Source: Bacteroidota bacterium (GTDB lineage: Bacteria > Bacteroidota > Bacteroidia > Flavobacteriales > Flavobacteriaceae). Taken from it: a DNA stretch of 7,343 nucleotides. Each line of letters opens with the position of its first letter. Within the stretch, counting starts at the first letter, position 1. The stretch is taken from NCBI GenBank assembly GCA_947483095.1, contig CANKLD010000071.1:1-7343 (forward strand). Reading direction: 5' to 3'. Under the pieces are notes generated by a model. It had not been told where the DNA came from. It ran no database searches and saw only the letters and a list, made by a program, of their open reading frames with translations. A program made the translations under genes and the position numbers. Positions 1 through 5,267 of this stretch are shown in pieces.

Positions 1-59
1 AAAGAGGACTTCCTGTAAAAACACAATTTATTTTGCCTGTAATTATAAAATCAGAATAA
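1..59 (+). CDS. C-terminal tail of a forward gene, possibly a TonB-type energy transducer (partial)
   Basis: Reading from base 3, the frame gives RGLPVKTQFILPVIIKSE followed by TAA at 57-59. The pattern arginine-glycine, a basic or hydrophobic pair, then a beta-strand-like segment with a proline resembles the extreme C-terminus of TonB/energy-transducer domains, which commonly end in a RGKPV...PI.F-like strand. Only 18 residues are visible, so the family call is tentative and rests on that similarity alone. The stop codon touches the stop codon of the convergent reverse gene (60-62) with no spacer, and no terminator hairpin is visible between them. The other two forward frames are broken or less protein-like. 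It could equally be another secreted or periplasmic protein. Confidence 0.4.
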   Translation, partial: RGLPVKTQFILPVIIKSE

Positions 60-977
60 TTATTTGTGTTTAAATGCCAATACAAAATAACTTCCAATTA
101 CCGCAGGTAAAACTAAATTCAGGAACCAAATTATAGTACTAATAAAAACCACAATCCATTCATTTACCCCTAATATTCCGAAGAAATACAAAGCAACACT
201 GCCCTTAACCGCAAAATCTAAAAATTGAAATGTAGGTAAAGAGGATGCTAAAAAGTAAACACTTGCAATGGCCGCCATTAAAGTAAAATAGGGCAACTGA
301 ACATCAAATGCTAAAAATAAAAAATAATATTGATGCGATAAAACCAGGTACCTGCAAATTGCTAAATAATTATTTTTGTAATAAATATACTTTGAGATTT
401 TAGATATTTCCTGCAATAAAATTTCAATAGAGAAACCTTTCATATTTATTTTTTTTAATGCAAATAACAAAATTAGTATTCCAGTTACACTACCAACAAT
501 AATTAAAACCCATTTATAATAACCCAAATACAATAACCCAATTATTCCAAAAAGTACACTCACAATTACTTGTGCCCCGTTACAAATTAAATTCAAAAAA
601 ATAATTTTTTTAGTTTGAGATTTTTCAAAAAACAATGCTTTCCCTGCGTATTCTCCAATTCCATTTGGCGTAAACAACCCTGCTGTTAAAGCTCCTAAAA
701 CTTGTTTTGTAGCATCAAATAATGATGTTTTATGGAGGTAAGAAACTAAATTTTGCCATTTTAGAATTTCAAAAAACCGATTTAATACGCTTAATAATAA
801 TAGGAAGGAAATCCCTAAAACCGATTTATTTTTGTTGAATTTTTCTGAAAAAAGTACCCAATTCAATTTGTTATTATTGGCTAATTGGTCATAAATAAAA
901 TAAAATGCACACACTACAATTAAAAGTTTGATTAAAAGAACAAGTAATTGTTTAGCTTTGTGTGAAATTGTTAGCAT
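60..977 (-). CDS. Lysylphosphatidylglycerol synthase TM-region (UPF0104/LPG_synthase_TM) family membrane protein
   Basis: A 305-residue, strongly hydrophobic protein with about 7-8 probable membrane segments (near residues 11-29, 53-66, 85-103, 125-151, 155-174, 204-223, 229-247 and 258-299). It has the family-type polar motif TPNGIGEYAGKAL (103-115) inside an otherwise hydrophobic protein, and a second short motif around SLPTFQFLDFAVKGS (246-260). These match the integral membrane domain shared with MprF-type lysylphosphatidylglycerol synthases, but the cytosolic aminoacyl-transferase domain of MprF is absent, so lipid lysinylation should not be assumed; the substrate is unknown. The length is normal for stand-alone members. 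The ATG at 977 is followed by a basic stretch and the first membrane segment. It is divergent from ruvC (78-bp gap) and convergent with the gene ending at 59. Confidence 0.8.
   Translation of the reverse strand: MLTISHKAKQLLVLLIKLLIVVCAFYFIYDQLANNNKLNWVLFSEKFNKNKSVLGISFLLLLSVLNRFFEILKWQNLVSYLHKTSLFDATKQVLGALTAGLFTPNGIGEYAGKALFFEKSQTKKIIFLNLICNGAQVIVSVLFGIIGLLYLGYYKWVLIIVGSVTGILILLFALKKINMKGFSIEILLQEISKISKYIYYKNNYLAICRYLVLSHQYYFLFLAFDVQLPYFTLMAAIASVYFLASSLPTFQFLDFAVKGSVALYFFGILGVNEWIVVFISTIIWFLNLVLPAVIGSYFVLAFKHK
928..960 (+). promoter_or_regulatory. Candidate ruvC promoter
   Basis: TTG at 928-930, a 22-nt spacer, and TAGCTTTG at 953-960 fit the Bacteroidetes housekeeping consensus TTG-N17-23-TAnnTTTG at every fixed position. 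Transcription would start near 967, about 90 nt upstream of the ruvC start. The site lies inside the 5' end of the divergent membrane-protein gene. It is a pattern match only; the DNA is AT-rich, which raises the chance of coincidence. Confidence 0.4.
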
Positions 978-1019
978 CAGTAAATTCAGAATGAAAAAAG
1001 AGTACAGTATTATTCTGTG

Positions 1020-1053
1020 CTAAAGTACTAAATAAACCTCGAAACGAATTCAA
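1020..1053 (-). promoter_or_regulatory. Candidate promoter of the reverse-strand membrane-protein gene
   Basis: On the reverse strand, TTG (1053-1051) is followed after 23 nt by TACTTTAG (1027-1020), which matches five of the six fixed positions of TAnnTTTG. Transcription would start near 1013, about 36 nt before the ATG at 977. It is one mismatch from consensus and at the long end of the accepted spacing, so this is a weak call. Confidence 0.25.
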
Positions 1054-1055
1054 AA

Positions 1056-1610
1056 TTGACAAAAGAGAGAATCATATTAGGAATAGATCCAGGAACCACC
1101 ATCATGGGATTTGGTTTGATTAAAGTAGTTGGAAAAAACATGGAATTTTTGCAATTAAATGAATTGCAATTATCAAAATATGACAATCATTACCAGCGAT
1201 TAAAAATTATTTTTGAGCGAACTATTGAGTTAATAGAAACCCATCATCCCGATGAAATTGCTATTGAAGCACCGTTCTTTGGAAAAAATGTACAATCCAT
1301 ACTTAAACTCGGTCGAGCACAAGGAGTGGCAATGGCAGCAGGACTTTCAAGAGATATTCCCATAACAGAATACGAACCTAAAAAGATTAAAATGGCCATT
1401 ACTGGAAATGGTAATGCTTCAAAAGAGCAAGTGGCAAAAATGTTGCAACAACTATTAGGACTAAAAGAATTACCGAAAAACCTTGATAGTACTGATGGAT
1501 TAGCGGCGGCCGTTTGTCATTTTTTCAATTCAGGAAAAACAGTTGGTGAAAAAAGTTATACAGGATGGGATGCATTTGTAAAGAATAATGAATCTCGCGT
1601 AAAAAAATAG
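1056..1610 (+). CDS. ruvC: Crossover junction endodeoxyribonuclease RuvC
   Basis: RuvC resolves Holliday junctions by symmetric nicking, working with the RuvAB branch-migration motor in recombinational repair. The 184-residue protein has the RNase H-like fold signatures: GIDPGT with catalytic D11, IAIEAPFFGKN with E71, and the C-terminal acidic pair D144 and D147 in LDSTDGLAAAVCH. GRAQGVAMAAG (86-96) is the conserved helix after E71. Length is typical for the family, with a short basic tail. The start is TTG at 1056: an in-frame TAA lies at 1029-1031 and no ATG occurs between it and the conserved IILGIDPG segment, so a non-ATG start is forced by the sequence. No Shine-Dalgarno site is evident. 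All catalytic residues are present, so it should be active. Confidence 0.96.
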   Translation: MTKERIILGIDPGTTIMGFGLIKVVGKNMEFLQLNELQLSKYDNHYQRLKIIFERTIELIETHHPDEIAIEAPFFGKNVQSILKLGRAQGVAMAAGLSRDIPITEYEPKKIKMAITGNGNASKEQVAKMLQQLLGLKELPKNLDSTDGLAAAVCHFFNSGKTVGEKSYTGWDAFVKNNESRVKK

Positions 1611-1626
1611 TTTCAATTTTTAGTAA

Positions 1627-1654
1627 TCAGTATTCAGTTTTTCAGTATTCAGGT
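1627..1654 (+). repeat. Left TCAGTAT-type repeat flanking the four-helix-bundle gene
   Basis: Two copies of a TCAGTATTCAG(G)T element lie between ruvC and the next gene: TCAGTATTCAGT at 1627-1638 and TCAGTATTCAGGT at 1642-1654. Each contains TCAG twice with a 7-bp period. The second copy recurs exactly at 2080-2092, downstream of the next gene. The remainder of this 86-bp gap shows no hairpin or strong promoter match. Confidence 0.75.
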
Positions 1655-1696
1655 GTTGTAGGATAAAAGATAGTTTACCATTTAATAAAAACTCAT

Positions 1697-2068
1697 ATGA
1701 GATTTCAAGATTTATTGGCTTATAAAAAATCATTTTCAATAGCAATGAGAATTTTTGAGATTACTAAAACTTTTCCAAAAGAAGAAACCTATTCTTTAAC
1801 AGATCAAATTAGACGCTCTTCAAGAAGTGTCCCTGCTTCGATAGCAGAGGCATATCGAAAGCGAATTTACCCAAAACATTTTTACAGCAAATTAACAGAT
1901 TCTGATGGTGAAAATTCAGAAACTCAGGTTTGGTTAGAATTTGCATTATCTTGTAAATATATTTCTGACACGATTTATCAAGAACTTATTTCAGAAAGTA
2001 TAGAAATTGGAAAACTTCTAAATTATATGCTTCTAAATCCAGAGAAATTTGGAGTGAAAAAGGAGTGA
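1697..2068 (+). CDS. Four-helix bundle protein (23S rRNA intervening-sequence/S23 family, TIGR02436-like)
   Basis: A 123-residue protein predicted to be almost entirely alpha-helical. The family signature is clear: an N-terminal F..L.AY..S segment, FPKEETYSLTDQIRRSSRSVPASIAEAYRKR (26-56), then a second conserved stretch with SKLTDSDGENSETQVWLEFAL (about 64-84). Related proteins are encoded in 23S rRNA intervening sequences of some bacteria, and the fold is shared with the Avd accessory protein of diversity-generating retroelements. No reverse transcriptase or rRNA is present here, so neither role can be claimed; the molecular function is unknown. The family is typically basic and suspected of binding nucleic acid. 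The ATG at 1697 begins exactly at the conserved N-terminus. It sits between ruvC and hemW, enclosed by short repeats, which suggests an inserted cassette (inference). Confidence 0.88.
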   Translation: MRFQDLLAYKKSFSIAMRIFEITKTFPKEETYSLTDQIRRSSRSVPASIAEAYRKRIYPKHFYSKLTDSDGENSETQVWLEFALSCKYISDTIYQELISESIEIGKLLNYMLLNPEKFGVKKE

Positions 2069-2079
2069 AAATAAAGTCG

Positions 2080-2092
2080 TCAGTATTCAGGT
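2080..2092 (+). repeat. 13-bp direct repeat, right copy
   Basis: TCAGTATTCAGGT here is identical to 1642-1654, so the four-helix-bundle gene lies between two perfect 13-bp direct repeats about 438 bp apart. It begins 12 bp after the gene's stop codon. Confidence 0.75.
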
Positions 2093-2125
2093 TTAAAGTG
2101 TTCAGAAAAATCCTAAATTAAAACA

Positions 2126-2213
2126 CTGACTACTATTTAACCGACCACTGACTACTTTCTCAAAATTGATTACTAATAAACTGACCACTGACCACTTTTT
2201 TAAACTGACCACT
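2126..2213 (+). repeat. Degenerate CTGACCA/CTGACTA heptamer array running up to hemW
   Basis: Units of the form CTGACYACT occur at 2126-2134, 2142-2149 (CGACCACT), 2148-2156, 2166-2174 (TTGATTACT), 2181-2189, 2188-2196 and 2205-2213. Where adjacent they overlap with a 7-bp period, as in CTGACCACTGACCACT at 2181-2196. Their reverse complement (AGTGGTCAG) resembles the AGTATTCAG units on the left of the upstream gene, so the two arrays are roughly inverted. The last unit ends 5 bp before the hemW ATG. No promoter-consensus match was found within the array. Confidence 0.7.
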
Positions 2214-2218
2214 AATTT

Positions 2219-3352
2219 ATGAGCGGAATCTACATTCATATCCCTTTTTGCAAACAAGCATGTCATTATTGCGACTTTCATTTTTCGACTTCCATGAAAA
2301 AGAAAGACGAAATGATTTTGGCTCTTGCCAATGAAATAAAGTTGCGCAAATGGGAATTTGAAAATCAAATTGTAGAAACTATTTATTTTGGTGGCGGAAC
2401 GCCGTCTATATTGCAGATTGCAGATTTAAGATTTCTGATTGATGAAGTATTCAAAAATTACTCAGTTGTTGAAAACCCCGAAATTACCCTAGAAGCCAAC
2501 CCCGACGATTTAACTGAAGACCGAATTATCGAATTGTCAAAAACGAAAATCAACCGAATGAGCATTGGAATTCAATCTTTTTTTGAGGACGATTTAAAGC
2601 TGATGAATCGGGCTCACAATGCTGAGGAAGCCATAAAATGTTTGGAAATTGCAACCCAATATTTTGATAATATTTCACTCGATTTGATTTATGGAATCCC
2701 TGGAATGACCAATGAAATTTGGAAAAAAAATATTGAAATCGCTTTATCCTTTGGCATTCCACATATTTCGAGTTATGCTTTAACAGTCGAACCTAAAACG
2801 GCTTTGCAAAAATTAATTCAGACAGGCGCAATAGAAAAACCAAATGATGAGGTGGCCCAAGAACACTTTTCTATTTTGGTAGAAATGCTTGAAGCAAATG
2901 ATTTTATACATTACGAATTGTCGAATTTCGGAAAAGAGAATTACTTTTCAAAAAATAATTCTTCCTATTGGCTTGGAAAAAAATACATTGGAATTGGACC
3001 TTCTGCTCACAGTTATAATGGCATTTCAAGAAGTTGGAACATTTCTAATAATTTACTTTATTTAAAAGCAATTCAAGAAAATCAACTTCCAAATGAAGAG
3101 GAAACCCTCACCATTACCGATAGGTACAATGAATATATTATGACCGGTTTACGAACTATTTGGGGGGTTTCATTGGATAAAATCGAAACAGAATTTGGAA
3201 TTTCGTATCACGATTATTTGATGATACAAGTACAGAAATTCTTAAACGACGATTTGGTTTTTATTGAAGGTAATGTTTTAAAATCCACCAAAAAAGGCAA
3301 GTTTTTAACGGATGGAATTGCATCGGACTTATTTTACTTAAATTTGGAGTAG
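2219..3352 (+). CDS. hemW: Radical SAM family heme chaperone HemW (HemN-like)
   Basis: A 377-residue radical-SAM protein of the HemN/HemW group. The [4Fe-4S]-binding cysteines are C11, C15 and C18 in CKQACHYCDF; the position that is a fourth cysteine in true HemN oxidases is F20, which is the HemW pattern. Further family motifs are GGGTPS (58-63), EANPDD (93-98), NRMSIGIQSF (113-122), LDLIYGIPG (155-163), HYELSNF (232-238), GIGPSAHSY (259-267) and a C-terminal HemN_C-type segment starting near YNEYIMTGLRT (304-314). Known members bind heme and deliver it to respiratory proteins in the cytosol or at the membrane; the older label oxygen-independent coproporphyrinogen III oxidase is probably wrong for this protein. 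The ATG at 2219 precedes the conserved GIYIHIPFC segment directly. A repeat array occupies its upstream region. Confidence 0.93.
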   Translation: MSGIYIHIPFCKQACHYCDFHFSTSMKKKDEMILALANEIKLRKWEFENQIVETIYFGGGTPSILQIADLRFLIDEVFKNYSVVENPEITLEANPDDLTEDRIIELSKTKINRMSIGIQSFFEDDLKLMNRAHNAEEAIKCLEIATQYFDNISLDLIYGIPGMTNEIWKKNIEIALSFGIPHISSYALTVEPKTALQKLIQTGAIEKPNDEVAQEHFSILVEMLEANDFIHYELSNFGKENYFSKNNSSYWLGKKYIGIGPSAHSYNGISRSWNISNNLLYLKAIQENQLPNEEETLTITDRYNEYIMTGLRTIWGVSLDKIETEFGISYHDYLMIQVQKFLNDDLVFIEGNVLKSTKKGKFLTDGIASDLFYLNLE

Positions 3353-3372
3353 TTTAACCGGTATGTTTTTTT

Positions 3373-3507
3373 ACCGCAAAGTTCGCAAAGGTTTTTAAGA
3401 ATTTGATAAATAAAAAAAAGACTTAACCGCAAGGAACGCAAAGGTTAAATTATAATGAAAATCGAAAATAAATTAAACGCTGCGTAAACCTTTGCGAACT
3501 TTGCGGT
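3373..3507. repeat. ACCGCAAAG-type intergenic repeat, three copies, two forming a perfect 22-bp inverted repeat
   Basis: Copy 1 (3373-3394) starts ACCGCAAAGTTCGC and ends AAAGGTTT. Copy 3 (3486-3507) is its exact reverse complement over 22 bp. Copy 2 (3423-3448), in the orientation of copy 1, differs in the centre (AAGGAACGC instead of AAAGTTCGC) and is flanked by TTAA at both ends. The spacer between copies 1 and 3 is 91 bp. Each copy also has an internal imperfect repeat of CGCAAAG with a 9-bp period. The type recalls intergenic repeats seen in flavobacterial genomes (from memory). No coding frame of note is present. Confidence 0.8.
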
Positions 3508-3508
3508 T

Positions 3509-3545
3509 AAACAGAAATAATTTTTTTCATATTTCTGTTTTTTGA
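3509..3545 (+). terminator. Putative hemW terminator hairpin
   Basis: An 11-bp perfect stem (AAACAGAAATA at 3509-3519 with TATTTCTGTTT at 3530-3540) encloses a 10-nt T-rich loop and is followed by more T residues, giving a run of about six. The stem is AT-rich, so stability is modest. It lies about 155 nt after the hemW stop and directly abuts the ACCGCAAAG-type repeats. The bases 3546-3606 that follow are AT-rich and show nothing recognisable. Confidence 0.5.
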
Positions 3546-3606
3546 CTTTTACTATAAAATTAAATTCATTTAATTAGCTAATGTTTTAAAGTAGTTCAAA
3601 TTACAT

Positions 3607-3649
3607 AAAAAAACCCTCACATTCCGAAACTTCGGAACTGCAAGGGTTT
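3607..3649 (-). terminator. Rho-independent terminator of ahcY
   Basis: On the reverse strand, AAACCCT (3649-3643) pairs with AGGGTTT (3617-3611), and an inner stem TTCCGAA/TTCGGAA (3637-3631 with 3628-3622) closes a 2-nt gap, the two stems being separated by a small internal loop. A run of seven T residues follows on the reverse strand. It lies about 45 nt past the ahcY stop codon, in the correct orientation for that gene. Confidence 0.8.
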
Positions 3650-3655
3650 GAAATC

Positions 3656-3695
3656 AATCTTAAATCTTAAATCTAAATTCAGAAATCTTAAATCT
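3656..3695. repeat. AAATCTT heptamer repeat abutting the ahcY stop
   Basis: Tandem units of the TCTTAAA/AAATCTT type occupy 3656-3675 and recur at 3683-3695, separated by the variant AAATTCAG. The last unit runs into the ahcY stop codon (CTA at 3694-3696, TAG on the reverse strand). This is low-complexity sequence with a 7-bp period and no visible coding or secondary-structure role. Confidence 0.65.
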
Positions 3696-5010
3696 AGTAT
3701 CTGTAATATTCTGGTTTGAATGGTCCTTGAACTTCCACACCAATATAGTCTGCTTGGTCTTTACGTAACGTTTCCAATTCAACTCCTAGTTTAGCTAAGT
3801 GCAACATCGCCACTTTTTCATCTAAATGTTTTGGCAGCATGTACACTTCGTTATTGTAAGACGCGCTGTTTTTCCATAATTCTATTTGAGCCAAAGTTTG
3901 GTTGGTGAAAGAATTACTCATTACAAAACTAGGGTGGCCTGTAGCACAACCAAGATTTACCAAACGACCTTCTGCCAAAATGATAATGTCATTTCCAGCA
4001 ATAGTATATTTATCCACTTGTGGTTTGATTTCGACTTTTGAAGCACCGTGGTTTTTATTCAACCAAGCCATATCAATTTCGTTGTCAAAATGCCCAATGT
4101 TACAAACGATAGTTTTGTCTTTCATTTTTTCAAAGTGAGAACCCAAAACAATATCTTTATTTCCAGTAGTCGTAATCACAATATCGGCAGTGGCTAAAAC
4201 AGTATCTAATTTCTTCACTTCAAAACCGTCCATTGCCGCTTGTAAAGCACATATTGGGTCAATTTCAGTAACCGTTACAATAGAACCCGCACCTCTAAAC
4301 GAAGCTGCAGTTCCTTTTCCAACGTCACCGTAACCACAAACTACAACTCTTTTTGCAGCAAGCATCACATCAGTTGCACGACGAACCGCATCAACTGCTG
4401 ATTCTTTACAACCGTATTTGTTATCAAATTTAGATTTGGTAACCGAGTCATTTACGTTAATAGCTGGCATCACTAAAGTACCATTTTTCATTCTTTCATA
4501 TAAACGGTGAACACCAGTGGTAGTTTCTTCAGACAATCCTTTAATTCCAGAAACCAATTCCGGGTAACGATCGAAAACCATATTGGTTAAATCGCCACCA
4601 TCGTCCAAAATCATATTCAATGGCTTTCTGTCTTCACCAAAAAACAAGGTTTGCTCAATACACCAGTCAAAAGAAGCTTCATCAAGACCTTTCCAAGCAT
4701 AAACCTGAATTCCAGCAGCAGCAATAGCAGCAGCAGCCTGATCTTGAGTAGAGAAAATATTACAAGAACTCCAAGTAACTTCTGCGCCCAAAGCAATTAA
4801 TGTTTCAATTAAAACGGCAGTTTGAATCGTCATGTGCAAACATCCTGCAATACGAGCACCAGCAAGAGGCTGTTCGTCTTTGTATTCATCGCGAAGTGCC
4901 ATTAAACCTGGCATTTCAGCTTCTGCTAATTCAATTTCTTTTCTTCCCCAAGCCGCTAGGGAAATGTCTTTTACTTTGAAAGCCACATAAGGCATAGTTG
5001 ATGTACTCAT
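3694..5010 (-). CDS. ahcY: Adenosylhomocysteinase (S-adenosylhomocysteine hydrolase)
   Basis: A cytosolic NAD-dependent enzyme that reversibly splits S-adenosylhomocysteine into adenosine and homocysteine, relieving product inhibition of methyltransferases and feeding the activated methyl cycle. The 438-residue length is normal. Visible signatures are GCLHMT with H59, LDDGGD (D137), SEETTTG with E162, [20 protein letters not shown] with K192, D196 and C201, the NAD-binding GYGDVGKG (226-233), [11 protein letters not shown] further on, and the family's C-terminal KPEYYRY. All catalytic and cofactor residues expected from characterised homologues are present; numbering by analogy may be off by one or two. 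The ATG at 5010 is followed by a short family-typical leader. It is convergent with hemW, divergent from the phosphopantetheinyl transferase, and has its own terminator. No riboswitch-like fold or consensus promoter was recognised upstream. Confidence 0.97.
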   Translation of the reverse strand: MSTSTMPYVAFKVKDISLAAWGRKEIELAEAEMPGLMALRDEYKDEQPLAGARIAGCLHMTIQTAVLIETLIALGAEVTWSSCNIFSTQDQAAAAIAAAGIQVYAWKGLDEASFDWCIEQTLFFGEDRKPLNMILDDGGDLTNMVFDRYPELVSGIKGLSEETTTGVHRLYERMKNGTLVMPAINVNDSVTKSKFDNKYGCKESAVDAVRRATDVMLAAKRVVVCGYGDVGKGTAASFRGAGSIVTVTEIDPICALQAAMDGFEVKKLDTVLATADIVITTTGNKDIVLGSHFEKMKDKTIVCNIGHFDNEIDMAWLNKNHGASKVEIKPQVDKYTIAGNDIIILAEGRLVNLGCATGHPSFVMSNSFTNQTLAQIELWKNSASYNNEVYMLPKHLDEKVAMLHLAKLGVELETLRKDQADYIGVEVQGPFKPEYYRY

Positions 5011-5060
5011 TTATAGTATATTTGTATTTGTAATTTTTTTTGTAAATTTAGGTATTAACT

Positions 5061-5095
5061 TTGTCTTTTAATAATTTTATTAATATTTAATTTTG
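5061..5095 (+). promoter_or_regulatory. Weak candidate promoter for the PPTase-pnuC gene set
   Basis: TTG at 5061-5063 and TAATTTTG at 5088-5095 match the Bacteroidetes consensus elements, but the 24-nt spacer is one longer than the usual 17-23. Another TAnnTTTG match lies at 5056-5063 (TAACTTTG), without a TTG at the right distance. The start would be near 5102, giving a leader of about 165 nt that contains the structured repeat at 5141-5232. AT-rich sequence makes chance matches likely. Confidence 0.22.
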
Positions 5096-5140
5096 TAAAG
5101 ACTTGAATTTAAAATCAATATGGTGCTAATGCGTTTTTTT

Positions 5141-5232
5141 GGAGCTACCTGCCTGCCTGCCTGCCTGCAGGTTTCCTGCTATCCGCTATATCCACGCCCA
5201 AAAGCGTGGGATGCCGCTACTATCAGGGCTAG
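5141..5232. repeat. Flavobacterial-type structured intergenic repeat with CCTG microsatellite
   Basis: A GC-richer block runs from GGAGCT (5141) to CAGGGCTAG (5224-5232). Its core contains TCCTGCTATCCGCTATATCC (5174-5193), then a hairpin CCACGC/GCGTGG (5192-5197 with 5204-5209, loop CCAAAA), then ATGCCGCTACTATCAGGG. CCTG (5175-5178) and CAGG (5224-5227) could close an outer stem. From memory, the flanking sequences (GGAGCT...GCTATCCGCTATATC...GCCGCTA...CAGGGCTAG) recur between genes in many Flavobacteriaceae with a variable hairpin in the middle; this was not searched. It resembles a REP/MITE-like element and has no coding capacity. Confidence 0.65.
5148..5171. repeat. CCTG x5 tetranucleotide microsatellite ending in a CCTGCAGG palindrome
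   Basis: Five perfect CCTG units occupy 5148-5167 and are followed by CAGG (5168-5171), so the last eight bases form the palindrome CCTGCAGG. The tract sits inside the left arm of the structured repeat at 5141-5232. Tetranucleotide runs of this kind can change copy number by replication slippage. Confidence 0.85.
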
Positions 5233-5243
5233 AAATCCTGCTA

Positions 5244-5264
5244 AATTCTTAATTCTTAATTCAT
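5244..5264. repeat. AATTCTT heptamer repeat before the PPTase start
   Basis: Three tandem 7-bp units, AATTCTT (5244-5250), AATTCTT (5251-5257) and AATTCAT (5258-5264), end 3 bp before the ATG at 5268. No ribosome-binding site is recognisable in this stretch. Confidence 0.65.
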
Positions 5265-5267
5265 AAA

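Noticed and set aside
1697..2068. Diversity-generating retroelement accessory gene (avd)
   Set aside because: The fold family is related, but no reverse transcriptase, template repeat or variable repeat is visible in the window.
2126..2213. CRISPR-like array
   Set aside because: The units are about 7-9 bp, degenerate and partly overlapping, without regular unique spacers of 25-40 bp; no cas genes are present.
2102..2368. Reverse-strand frame of 88 codons across the hemW start
   Set aside because: It overlaps the repeat array and the conserved N-terminus of hemW, has no recognisable protein features, and is a shadow of the real gene.
2550..2762. Reverse-strand frame of 70 codons inside hemW
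   Set aside because: It lies wholly within a well-supported gene and has no family signature.
3353..3693. A missed small gene in the hemW-ahcY gap
   Set aside because: Both strands are broken by frequent stops and the sequence is accounted for by repeats and two terminator hairpins.
3902..4138. Forward frame of 78 codons inside ahcY
   Set aside because: It is antisense to strongly conserved ahcY coding sequence, with no independent support.
5011..5140. SAH or SAM riboswitch upstream of ahcY
   Set aside because: The leader is very AT-rich and shows no conserved core or multi-stem fold expected of those classes.
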